NCBI GenBank assembly: GCA_030668165.1
Contig: DAOUUM010000228.1
Span: 1-5,499 of the forward strand
Reading direction: 5' to 3'
DNA from: Candidatus Heimdallarchaeota archaeon
GTDB lineage: Archaea; Asgardarchaeota; Heimdallarchaeia; Heimdallarchaeales; Kariarchaeaceae
DNA: 5,499 nt
Shown here: in pieces, positions 1 through 4,910 of the stretch
How the letters are laid out: every line of letters begins with the position of its first letter
Position numbering within the stretch: position 1 is the stretch's first letter
Program-made: the position numbers and the translations under genes
The notes under the pieces: generated by a model
What the model was told of the DNA's origin: nothing
The model's database searches: none
Seen by the model: the letters and a program-made list of their open reading frames with translations, nothing else

Positions 1-90
1 CCTGTAGGGGAAAAAAGCAATAATGAAGAAGTGATTGGTAAGGTGCCTGATGAAAAAGAATCAACCGAGAAAACGGAGCAGACCATTTGA
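1..90 (+). CDS. C-terminal end of an unidentified acidic protein (5' partial)
   Basis: Frame 1 is open from the window edge to a TGA at 88-90 and encodes 29 residues. The tail is very hydrophilic and rich in Glu, Lys and Asn, with no hydrophobic stretch, so it looks like a disordered C-terminal extension. The body of the protein lies outside the window, so no function can be assigned. The gene converges with the small minus-strand membrane gene at 209-355, leaving a gap of about 118 bases in which I see no further gene. The reading depends on codon phase at the edge; the charged composition and clean stop support it but do not prove it. Confidence 0.6.
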   Translation, partial: PVGEKSNNEEVIGKVPDEKESTEKTEQTI

Positions 91-208
91 TATTGTACTT
101 ATTGAGAAATAATGTGCATATAAAGAATTATAGACTTATGAGTATAACTGAACAAGCTGGAGGCAAAGTTCATGGGATTCAAAGAGAGGACTGTAATGGG
201 TGGCATAA

Positions 209-355
209 TTAAACCGATTTGCCAAAATACCCATAGATCTTGCCCCATGGATCATCCTTTTGCCTGGTGTCATCGATATTCTTCCTATTAGATCTCTTTC
301 GTAAGATGATGAGTAGTATAACAACCACACCGACCACATATACCCAAGCATCCAT
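209..355 (-). CDS. 48-aa single-span membrane micro-protein (paralogue A)
   Basis: The ORF runs from an ATG at 355 to a TAA at 209-211 and encodes 48 residues. It begins MDAWVYVVGVVVILLIIL: residues 4-18 form one hydrophobic span right at the N-terminus, followed at once by a basic stretch (RKRSNRK), so the tail is probably cytoplasmic by the positive-inside rule. The tail then carries an acidic/basic mix and ends in an aromatic segment with KIYGYFGKSV. It has a clear paralogue 100 bases upstream (456-626): the two share M(D/E)AWVYVVGV, the hydrophobic core and a final Phe-x-Lys. Conservation of the start and span between copies is the best evidence that it is real. A TATA-like TTAATATT is centred about 24 bases upstream of the ATG, with no ribosome-binding site, as expected for a leaderless mRNA. 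I do not recognise the family. A longer overlapping ORF in another frame (136-351) is a shadow. Confidence 0.7.
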   Translation of the reverse strand: MDAWVYVVGVVVILLIILRKRSNRKNIDDTRQKDDPWGKIYGYFGKSV

Positions 356-375
356 GGGAATATGTGAACGTGGGC

Positions 376-383
376 AATATTAA
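376..383 (-). promoter_or_regulatory. TATA box of micro-protein A
   Basis: TTAATATT on the minus strand, centred about 24 bases before the ATG at 355. This spacing places transcription start at or next to the start codon. Confidence 0.5.
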
Positions 384-455
384 GGATTATCGGAATTAGA
401 CATATGTTTATGCACAGCGAGTGATCTGCATTTGTCTCGCCCTCTATATATTATC

Positions 456-626
456 TCATCCCATTTTTTCAAACATTCTTGATAAGGTTGAGGTCTTTCC
501 TTCCAGTTTATCTCTTGCTGCCTCATCCTTCTCCACATCCACCCTGTTTCTTGAACTGCTTATCGTTTTTTGTGATACAATGAATAGTATGACAAGCACA
601 CCGACCACATATACCCATGCTTCCAT
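456..626 (-). CDS. 56-aa single-span membrane micro-protein (paralogue B)
   Basis: The ORF runs from an ATG at 626 to a TGA at 456-458 and encodes 56 residues. It begins MEAWVYVVGVLVILFIV: residues 4-18 are a single transmembrane span, and the rest is a highly charged tail (Arg/Lys and Asp/Glu alternating, residues 20-48) that looks helical, ending in LSRMFEKMG. The first 11 codons are almost identical in DNA and protein to those of the gene at 209-355, with divergence in the tail, which is the pattern of a tandem duplication under selection on the membrane segment. An A/T-rich box (AAATATTTATT) lies about 28 bases upstream and no Shine-Dalgarno is present, so translation is probably leaderless. 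Plausible roles for such proteins include a subunit or modulator of a membrane complex, but nothing in the sequence names one. The plus-strand ORF over the same bases is a shadow. Confidence 0.72.
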   Translation of the reverse strand: MEAWVYVVGVLVILFIVSQKTISSSRNRVDVEKDEAARDKLEGKTSTLSRMFEKMG

Positions 627-649
627 GAATAAATACTGGTGATTAACCT

Positions 650-660
650 AATAAATATTT
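650..660 (-). promoter_or_regulatory. TATA box of micro-protein B
   Basis: AAATATTTATT on the minus strand, centred about 28 bases upstream of the ATG at 626, consistent with a leaderless transcript. Confidence 0.5.
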
Positions 661-692
661 ACAGCTAGTGATTCAATTCTTGTCATTACGAG

Positions 693-1193
693 TTAGTGAG
701 AAAAATTATCCTGATATTTTTTTACCACGACTAGTAAGTCATGTGGATTATCACAGGTGATGACGAATACCTTCCCCCCATTCATCTTGACCCTTATACC
801 CTTTTTACCTGATGCAATATATCCAATTGACCCATCCTTCCCAAATCTTTTACCATAACCGCGATACACACTCAATGGATTTATTGTGACTGACTCGATA
901 CTCTTTATCTCACTGATTCTCAGTACAGTTTTTAATGGCCCAAATCTGATTGTCAGAACTCCAGAGCCCACTTTAATCTTGATTTTTGAGAGTAGAAGAC
1001 CAATCACCACAGAAAATCCAAGCACAATAACCAGGACCATGGCTGCCTCTATTCCAATCGCAATGTACATTACCAGGGATACAATGGTGAGTATTGCAAG
1101 CAGTGTGGTCAGAACTTTTGGTAGAAATGTTATTGCCTGTTCACAGTGGTACTTGGGTTGGGTATTGTTGGTGTGATCTGTTGGCTCTGTCAT
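693..1193 (-). CDS. Two-span membrane protein with C-terminal PH-like domain
   Basis: The protein has 166 residues from the ATG at 1193. Residues 1-20 are a polar N-terminus, 23-47 and 50-68 are two hydrophobic spans separated by a very short loop, and 71-160 form a predicted beta-rich soluble domain. That domain has alternating short strands (KIKVGSG, VLTIRFG, KTVLRISEI), a glycine/arginine patch YRGYGKRFG near 110-118, then IGYIASGKKGIRV, KVFVIT and a closing helix after DNPHDLL. This order matches the small membrane-anchored prokaryotic PH-like (bPH) proteins, where a GWGIR-like patch and a final 'PexL' helix are typical; the assignment is by pattern, not a database match. The in-frame TTG at 1220 would add nine residues. 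I prefer the ATG because all other genes here start with ATG. The domain is probably cytoplasmic. The gene stands alone on the minus strand, and its long upstream region holds the dyad array at 1373-1701. Confidence 0.82.
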   Translation of the reverse strand: MTEPTDHTNNTQPKYHCEQAITFLPKVLTTLLAILTIVSLVMYIAIGIEAAMVLVIVLGFSVVIGLLLSKIKIKVGSGVLTIRFGPLKTVLRISEIKSIESVTINPLSVYRGYGKRFGKDGSIGYIASGKKGIRVKMNGGKVFVITCDNPHDLLVVVKKYQDNFSH

Positions 1194-1206
1194 GGTCTTG
1201 ATTTCC

Positions 1207-1246
1207 CGGATATAGTTCAAGGAAAAGTATTGCCTTGGATTATTAA
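1207..1246 (-). promoter_or_regulatory. Promoter zone of the PH-like gene
   Basis: Two TATA-like elements are visible on the minus strand. TTAATAAT near 1238-1246 predicts a transcript starting near 1218, giving a leader of about 25 bases to the ATG at 1193. ACTATATCC at 1208-1216 sits about 20 bases before that ATG, slightly close for a leaderless start. I cannot decide between them. Confidence 0.4.
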
Positions 1247-1297
1247 GGATGATCGATTACTCCTGTATTTCTGATCAGCGAGTCTGAAAGATATGTC

Positions 1298-1314
1298 CCT
1301 CACTGTGAGTGAGG
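1298..1314. repeat. 17-bp inverted repeat
   Basis: CCTCACT-GTG-AGTGAGG is a perfect 7-bp inverted repeat with a three-base centre. It is immediately followed by a 10-bp palindrome, GTATTAATAC, at 1314-1323. It lies about 105 bases upstream of the ATG of the PH-like gene and differs in sequence from the dyads further upstream, so it may be a second operator or a transcribed hairpin. Confidence 0.5.
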
Positions 1315-1372
1315 TATTAATACAGGTCTCAGAAGGTCAATAATGTGAATCATTGCATGGATCTGTAAATAT

Positions 1373-1701
1373 GTATACAGTGTATACGCGCATTCATCGT
1401 TATGGATATTGTTTGTATTTTTCTCCTGATGATGTATACAGTGTGCGCAATATAATGTAATCCTGATCTGATGATAAAATCGTAATTATGTGCGGATTAA
1501 TGATGTGGAGTATTTAATTAATATTGTAAAAATGGGGAAATAAGGGCTGTAATAGGTGAAAATTGGAAGTGCAAACAATGTGTGCATTCATTTATGGGGC
1601 CTTTTACTGAGTAAATTTGAAAGTGTTTAAAATGTGTACAATGAATACACTCTAGAGAATGCTCTAAAACCATCATTAAAAACCATGCGCACAATGTATT
1701 A
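1373..1701. promoter_or_regulatory. Array of five related 15-bp dyads (candidate operator or initiator sites)
   Basis: Five sites share the form GYRYACA-R-TGTRYRC, with many flanked by AT on the left. They are: 1373-1387 GTATACA-G-TGTATAC (a perfect dyad), 1434-1448 GTATACA-G-TGTGCGC, 1571-1585 GCAAACA-A-TGTGTGC, 1634-1648 GTGTACA-A-TGAATAC and 1687-1701 GCGCACA-A-TGTATTA. The core ACA-R-TG is kept in all five and TGT in four. Centres lie 61, 137, 63 and 53 bases apart; the last three steps are close to whole helical turns, so sites 2-5 would face the same side of the DNA. The array fills a 520-base gap with no gene, upstream of the PH-like gene and downstream of the RING gene. A dimeric regulator controlling the PH-like gene is the simplest reading. 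No matching regulator gene is in the window. The rest of 1194-1741 is AT-rich DNA with no ORF I trust. Confidence 0.6.
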
Positions 1702-1719
1702 GTTTCACTGATAATTTAC

Positions 1720-1730
1720 AAAAAATAATT
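1720..1730 (-). terminator. T-rich terminator after the RING gene
   Basis: On the minus strand a run of six T in ATTATTTTTTGT begins about 12 bases past the stop codon at 1742. Archaeal RNA polymerase terminates at such T-runs without a hairpin. This separates the RING transcript from the dyad array. Confidence 0.45.
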
Positions 1731-1741
1731 GTTCAGGGCTA

Positions 1742-2164
1742 TCAGAACAGTGTTCCATCACCAAAAATGGCCAGCAGGATTGCCACCCATACCAGAAACA
1801 AGACAACTGGAAACCCTATCTTCATCGCTCTGTTGACATTGGACTGTCCCTCATTAATCACTGTGGTTCGCATATCAGCCACTCTCCGCCTGTTTCGGTG
1901 CTTTGTCTCCCAATCTCCCAACACATCGCCAAGATTGTCCAGATTGTACAAAATGTCCTCTAGACGCCTTCTCTCCACCTCATCCTTGGGTTTGAGATCC
2001 ACACGGAAATCAATCGATAGTTCTTCCCTGCATACTGGACAGGCCTTGTTGTTCAGTAACCATGCTGCCAGATGGTCCTTATGGAAGGCATTTGTGCATC
2101 TGGGGCACCTGAGCATGGATCTCTCGTCATGTACAGGTAAAAAACAGATATTGCAGCGTTCCAT
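1742..2164 (-). CDS. Tail-anchored RING-like zinc-finger protein
   Basis: The protein has 140 residues from the ATG at 2164. An in-frame TTG at 2170 is less likely because the TATA box at 2183-2191 sits 24 bases before the ATG. Residues 4-45 form a double zinc-binding module: C4-x2-C7, C20-x2-C23, H28-x2-H31 and C42-x2-C45, with the RING-typical spacing and core residues in AFHKDHLAAWL and CPVC. The usual RING cysteine at the 31 position is His, and an extra CxxC at 20-23 replaces the C-x-H pair. This is closer to prokaryotic RING fingers than to classical RING-H2. Residues 50-100 are very charged (ERRRLEDIL, KHRNRRR) and probably helical. Residues 115-134 are one hydrophobic span, with only a few residues after it, so the protein is likely tail-anchored with the finger in the cytoplasm. 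RING domains typically recruit ubiquitin-conjugating enzymes, but no E1, E2 or ubiquitin-like gene is in this window, so E3 activity is an inference. Confidence 0.85.
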   Translation of the reverse strand: MERCNICFLPVHDERSMLRCPRCTNAFHKDHLAAWLLNNKACPVCREELSIDFRVDLKPKDEVERRRLEDILYNLDNLGDVLGDWETKHRNRRRVADMRTTVINEGQSNVNRAMKIGFPVVLFLVWVAILLAIFGDGTLF

Positions 2165-2182
2165 ATGCAAAAATTAGATATC

Positions 2183-2191
2183 AAATTTATT
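2183..2191 (-). promoter_or_regulatory. TATA box of the RING gene
   Basis: AATAAATTT on the minus strand, centred about 24 bases upstream of the ATG at 2164. It supports that start over the TTG six bases upstream and implies a leaderless mRNA. Confidence 0.5.
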
Positions 2192-2251
2192 AACTCTTCT
2201 GATCAGATATGCTCAATAATCAAGTTTAGATGAATAATATTGTAAAATTAG

Positions 2252-3028
2252 CTAAAATTCAAGGCTTATACTGATGGGACAGTGATCCGAGCCCATAACC
2301 TCTGCATGGATCTCTGCCGCCTTCAAATTGGGTAACAGGTCCTTGGATATGTAGAAATAATCGATTCTCCAGCCCACATTGTTTGGTCTGGCTGTTTTGG
2401 ACCTCATGGACCACCAGGTATAGAGTTCTTCCTTATCCCCAACCTTGGCTCTCAATGTATCCACAAAGCCTGAATCAAGGAATTTATCAATCCATGCCCG
2501 TTCCTCGGGCAGGAATCCCGAATGCTTGGCATTTGGTTTGGGATGCGTGAGATCTATCTCCCTGTGGGCAGTATTCACATCTCCACAGATAACCAGGGAT
2601 TCTCCACCCTTGACAAGATCCTTGCATAGCTCCAGAAACCTGTCGTAGAAGCGCATCTTGTAATCCAGACGCTCCTGGTTCTTCTTACCATTGGGAAAAT
2701 ACACATTTAACAGGGTGAAATGCTCGAATCTGGTGATAAGCAGTCTCCCCTCATCATCAAACTCATCCACAGACATTGAAGTCTCAATACTCTGTGGTTT
2801 AGTATTGAAATAGGTGGCCACACCACTGTATCCCTTCTTCTGGGCAGAATGAAACTCGGATTCATAGCCCTTGGGTCTCAAAATACTGTCATCCAGCTGA
2901 TCAGGCTGTGCCTTGGTCTCCTGAACTCCCAAAATATCAATATCTGAGCTTTTTAACCAGTCAAAGATCCCTTTCTTGGCAGCAGCACGTATTCCATTGA
3001 CATTCCACGAATACACATTATATTTCAT
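2252..3028 (-). CDS. xthA: Exodeoxyribonuclease III / AP endonuclease
   Basis: The protein has 258 residues, the normal size for the family, from an ATG at 3028. It belongs to the endonuclease/exonuclease/phosphatase fold family and cuts DNA 5' of abasic sites in base excision repair, with Mg-dependent 3'-5' exonuclease and 3'-phosphatase activity known in relatives. The full catalytic set is visible by motif: N11 in SWNVNGIR, E37 in GVQETK, Y110 in NVYFPNG, D150 and N152 in ICGDVNTAH, D223 in WRIDYF, and D248-H249 in GSDHCP. These correspond to N68, E96, Y171, D210, N212, D283 and D308-H309 of human APE1. The substrate-contacting GYSGVA and GFLPEER motifs are also intact. There is no N-terminal extension and no sign of damage. 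It stands alone, 87 bases upstream of the RING start on the same strand. A weak TATA-like element lies near 3051-3061, so it probably has its own promoter. Confidence 0.97.
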   Translation of the reverse strand: MKYNVYSWNVNGIRAAAKKGIFDWLKSSDIDILGVQETKAQPDQLDDSILRPKGYESEFHSAQKKGYSGVATYFNTKPQSIETSMSVDEFDDEGRLLITRFEHFTLLNVYFPNGKKNQERLDYKMRFYDRFLELCKDLVKGGESLVICGDVNTAHREIDLTHPKPNAKHSGFLPEERAWIDKFLDSGFVDTLRAKVGDKEELYTWWSMRSKTARPNNVGWRIDYFYISKDLLPNLKAAEIHAEVMGSDHCPISISLEF

Positions 3029-3050
3029 AAATGATTGGGATACATGACCT

Positions 3051-3061
3051 ATCTAAAATTT
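3051..3061 (-). promoter_or_regulatory. Weak TATA-like element of the AP endonuclease gene
   Basis: AAATTTTAGAT on the minus strand lies about 28 bases upstream of the ATG at 3028. It is A/T-rich and correctly spaced for a leaderless start but is a poor TATA match. Confidence 0.35.
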
Positions 3062-3156
3062 GCTAATGACGAGTGCAATTTGTTGACTAATCTTGTCTTT
3101 TTTACATGATTCTGCGTAATTATGAATAATCCGGTGGATATGGGTGATCTCAGTAG

Positions 3157-3164
3157 TATAAATA
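3157..3164 (+). promoter_or_regulatory. TATA box of the structured RNA gene
   Basis: TATAAATA is the best TATA match on the plus strand in this area. It predicts transcription start near 3185, just where GC content rises and the folded region begins. No credible protein start lies at the right distance, which favours an RNA product. Confidence 0.55.
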
Positions 3165-3184
3165 CCTTATTCGCAATAGACTAT

Positions 3185-3495
3185 CGCTACCTATCTACGG
3201 ATGGTACCAAAGGAACTAGGACAGTACCTACCTGTCATTCTTGGAATACGGAAAAGTTAGGCACAGGCCGAATGCTCGCAAGAGAAGTTCCGCCCGAAAT
3301 GGGCAAACCGACAATGTGGAGTCCTGATCTCCTAGTCCGTTCTCCACATTACATGATCTGTCGGTAAAGCACGGAAACCCTGTCTTCGATGAAACCAGGA
3401 GGTGGAGAAGCAGACATATCAACCGCATGAAAATGCAACACACTAGCTAAACCTTTGAGGGGCGACGGTGACGTCTGGCTAGTGTGGAAGCAACG
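3185..3495 (+). ncRNA. Unidentified structured RNA, about 310 nt
   Basis: This island is more GC-rich than the DNA around it, follows a TATA box at 3157-3164, and is dense in helices. 3307-3321 pairs with 3342-3349 and 3359-3365 (8 bp stacked on 7 bp, with a nine-base bulge). 3439-3447 pairs perfectly with 3478-3486 (9 bp), enclosing GACG-GTGA-CGTC at 3464-3475. Small hairpins are CTC-GCAA-GAG (3275-3284), GCAT-GAAA-ATGC (3425-3436), GCCC/GGGC around GAAAT (3292-3304) and GACAG/CTGTC (3220-3236). Three of these loops are GNRA tetraloops on the plus strand, which fixes the orientation and suggests tertiary contacts as in large ribozyme-like RNAs. I looked for the hallmark sequences of RNase P, SRP RNA, group I and group II introns and did not find them. 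Ends are estimates: the start from the TATA box, the end from the last helix before a T-rich stretch (3501-3511). A relic of an IS605-type 3' end is an alternative. Confidence 0.55.
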
Positions 3496-3587
3496 TGCAA
3501 GATTTCTTATTAAATTGCTTAATTCGATTGATTCTGAGAATATTAATACTAATTTGCGATGTTTTACATTTCGTATCTCCTAACATA

Positions 3588-3597
3588 GACTTTATTT
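3588..3597 (+). promoter_or_regulatory. TATA box of the VIT1-type gene
   Basis: ACTTTATTTG is centred about 28 bases upstream of the ATG at 3620. The in-frame TTG at 3596 overlaps this box and would lie upstream of the predicted transcript start, so it is unlikely to be used. Confidence 0.5.
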
Positions 3598-3619
3598 GAG
3601 TAATCGAAATGTGATAATC

Positions 3620-4378
3620 ATGAGCAAGGAAGAATCGGTGAAAGAAACTGATAAACCCGTGAGTCCTGCACAAGATCATTTCTCACTGGATGACGAGGAA
3701 CATATGGCATTCCGTAACTACATGCGAGATGTCATCCTGGGGGCAAATGATGGCCTGGTATCGGTATTTGCACTGGTTATCGGAGTTGCTGCAGGTGCGA
3801 ATAATCCCAAGATCGCACTGCTCGCAGGGATAGCAGGATTGATCGCAGGAGCAATTTCCATGGCCATAGGAGAGTACATCTCGACCAAGAGTCAGGAAGA
3901 GGTATTCGATGCGGAGAAAGCCATAGAGAAGCGTCACATCGAGGATCATTTTGATCATGAGAAGGGTGAGATCAGAGAATGGTACAGAGAAAAGGGATTT
4001 GATGGTGAATTACTCGAGAAGATAGTGGAAACCATTTCTTCAAACCCTGAAGTCATGCTAAATGAGATGATGCTTGCAGAATTTGGAGTTCTTGAGGGTG
4101 AGAGACGCTCTCCGATGAAAGCGACGATCATTGTGTCAATTGCGTTTATCCTGGGAGGAATCCTACCAGTGCTCCCATTCATCTGGGTTGATACTGCAGT
4201 GGCTGGAATCATCATTGCTGGCATATTATCACTCACCGGACTGTTTTTTGTGGGTGGTCTGAAATCATGGATCACCAACACAATTATCTGGAGGGGAGGT
4301 ATGGAGAATCTGCTTCTAGGTCTAACTGGTGCGGTTATCACCTATTTTGTGGGTGGTCTCTTCAATGTAAGTGTCTGA
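3620..4378 (+). CDS. VIT1/CCC1-family iron or manganese transporter
   Basis: The protein has 252 residues from the ATG at 3620. It belongs to the VIT1/CCC1 (DUF125) family of metal exporters that move Fe2+ or Mn2+ out of the cytoplasm, typically by proton exchange. Five hydrophobic spans are visible at about 39-58, 66-88, 168-187, 191-213 and 230-248. The signature RDVILGANDGLVS (36-48) carries the conserved Asp44 in span 1, and AISMAIGEYIS (78-88) carries Met81 in span 2, both on the ion path in known structures. The loop between spans 2 and 3 (89-167) is a charged helical domain full of Glu and His (KRHIEDHFDHEKGEIREW, then NEMMLAEFGVLE), matching the cytoplasmic metal-binding domain of the family. 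Residues 1-31 are a polar acidic extension. The gene is monocistronic. Its promoter follows the structured RNA by about 90 bases, so the two are probably transcribed separately, though a regulatory link is possible. Fe versus Mn cannot be decided from sequence. Confidence 0.95.
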   Translation: MSKEESVKETDKPVSPAQDHFSLDDEEHMAFRNYMRDVILGANDGLVSVFALVIGVAAGANNPKIALLAGIAGLIAGAISMAIGEYISTKSQEEVFDAEKAIEKRHIEDHFDHEKGEIREWYREKGFDGELLEKIVETISSNPEVMLNEMMLAEFGVLEGERRSPMKATIIVSIAFILGGILPVLPFIWVDTAVAGIIIAGILSLTGLFFVGGLKSWITNTIIWRGGMENLLLGLTGAVITYFVGGLFNVSV

Positions 4379-4431
4379 TCAAAATTATACGCAAAAACTA
4401 GTAAAAAATATTCAATTTTCAGAATTCAAAA

Positions 4432-4447
4432 ATGCAAAATTTTGCAT
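4432..4447. repeat. Perfect 16-bp palindrome downstream of the VIT1-type gene
   Basis: ATGCAAAA-TTTTGCAT is an uninterrupted palindrome about 54 bases past the VIT1 stop and nine bases before the structured island at 4456. It could be a binding site for a dimer, or a hairpin at the end of the VIT1 mRNA. Nothing further can be said. Confidence 0.45.
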
Positions 4448-4455
4448 CTGAGCTA

Positions 4456-4581
4456 TTCTCGTAGAATGAGCGCCTCAACGCTGAGGGGCTGAAATTTGAG
4501 ATAACTGGCTTTTAGAAATTATGGCCCCAGAGGGCCTGAAAAAACATAATTCGGAATCAGGCGTGAACAGGGGTACGAGAA
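4456..4581. ncRNA. Candidate small structured RNA, about 125 nt
   Basis: A GC-richer island in AT-rich DNA is closed by an exact 8-bp long-range pairing, TTCTCGTA (4456-4463) with TACGAGAA (4574-4581). Inside are the hairpins CCTCA-ACGC-TGAGG (4473-4486) and GGCCC-CAGA-GGGCC (4523-4536), and GCCTGA (4534-4539) can pair with TCAGGC (4557-4562) in competition with the second hairpin. It contains no ORF. A/T-rich DNA at 4402-4416 could be a plus-strand promoter. It might be an independent RNA, the 3' UTR of the VIT1 mRNA, or a read-through terminator structure. I find no tRNA or C/D-box signature. The strand is uncertain. Confidence 0.35.
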
Positions 4582-4686
4582 CACATGGAGAATCACACAC
4601 AATTGCATAATTTTGGTTAAAATAAATAGCATTGAAAAAGAAAATAGGGGAATAATTGGACCTGATTATGGATTTTTGCTCATTGC

Positions 4687-4694
4687 TTATAAAC
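4687..4694 (+). promoter_or_regulatory. TATA box ahead of a possible small ORF
   Basis: TTATAAAC is centred about 24 bases upstream of the ATG at 4714, the same geometry as the other leaderless starts here. Confidence 0.35.
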
Positions 4695-4713
4695 TACTGA
4701 AGTACAATTTACT

Positions 4714-4809
4714 ATGCTTTCAATGGGTGAGAGTAATAAGAATGCGATAATCCCATTATTGAATAAAAATGAGGATAAAAGATGTATTTTATTTGATATA
4801 TTTAGCTAG
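4714..4809 (+). CDS. Possible 31-codon leaderless ORF
   Basis: The frame from the ATG at 4714 to TAG at 4807-4809 encodes 31 residues, starting MLSMGESNKNAIIPLLNK and ending in CILFDIFS. It has no membrane span and no motif I know. The only positive evidence is a well-placed TATA box, since an ORF this short occurs readily by chance in AT-rich DNA. It could also be the degenerate N-terminus of a lost gene, because the downstream 100 bases are stop-rich. The remaining intergenic DNA between 4582 and 4910 is AT-rich and shows nothing else I can support. Confidence 0.25.
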   Translation: MLSMGESNKNAIIPLLNKNEDKRCILFDIFS

Positions 4810-4910
4810 TTATGAAATATCCATGGTGTTTTTTGAATACATATTGGAAAAATGATAATTTACGATAATTATATTTACAAATATTTTAATAATTCATAAA
4901 TTCAATTTCT

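Noticed and set aside
886..1176. Plus-strand 96-codon ORF
   Set aside because: It is antisense to the PH-like membrane gene, whose membrane spans and domain pattern are clear; the plus frame is a shadow.
1194..1220. TTG start extending the PH-like protein by nine residues
   Set aside because: Every other gene here uses ATG and the added residues show no feature. It remains possible because a TATA-like box at 1238-1246 points close to it.
1373..1701. CRISPR array or iteron-style direct repeats
   Set aside because: The units are 15-bp dyads, spacers vary from 38 to 122 bases, and the units are only partly conserved, which fits protein binding sites rather than CRISPR.
3122..3367. 81-codon plus-strand ORF over the start of the structured island
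   Set aside because: It begins upstream of the TATA box at 3157, has an unusual residue composition with no domain pattern, and its bases are better explained by RNA helices. The only caveat is a weak TnpB-tail resemblance, listed as a finding.
3185..3495. RNase P RNA, SRP RNA, group I or group II intron
   Set aside because: The RNase P GAGGAAA-type core and its partner are absent. The SRP helix 8 GNAR hairpin with its GGAAG/AGCAG loop is absent, although GGAGAAGCAG at 3404-3413 looks superficially alike. No group I core or group II domain V is visible.
3683..4341. Minus-strand ORFs of 91 and 128 codons
   Set aside because: They are antisense to the well-identified VIT1/CCC1 transporter and show no domain pattern.
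4540..4575. tRNA T-arm (TTCGGAATC)
   Set aside because: No acceptor, D or anticodon stems can be built around it.
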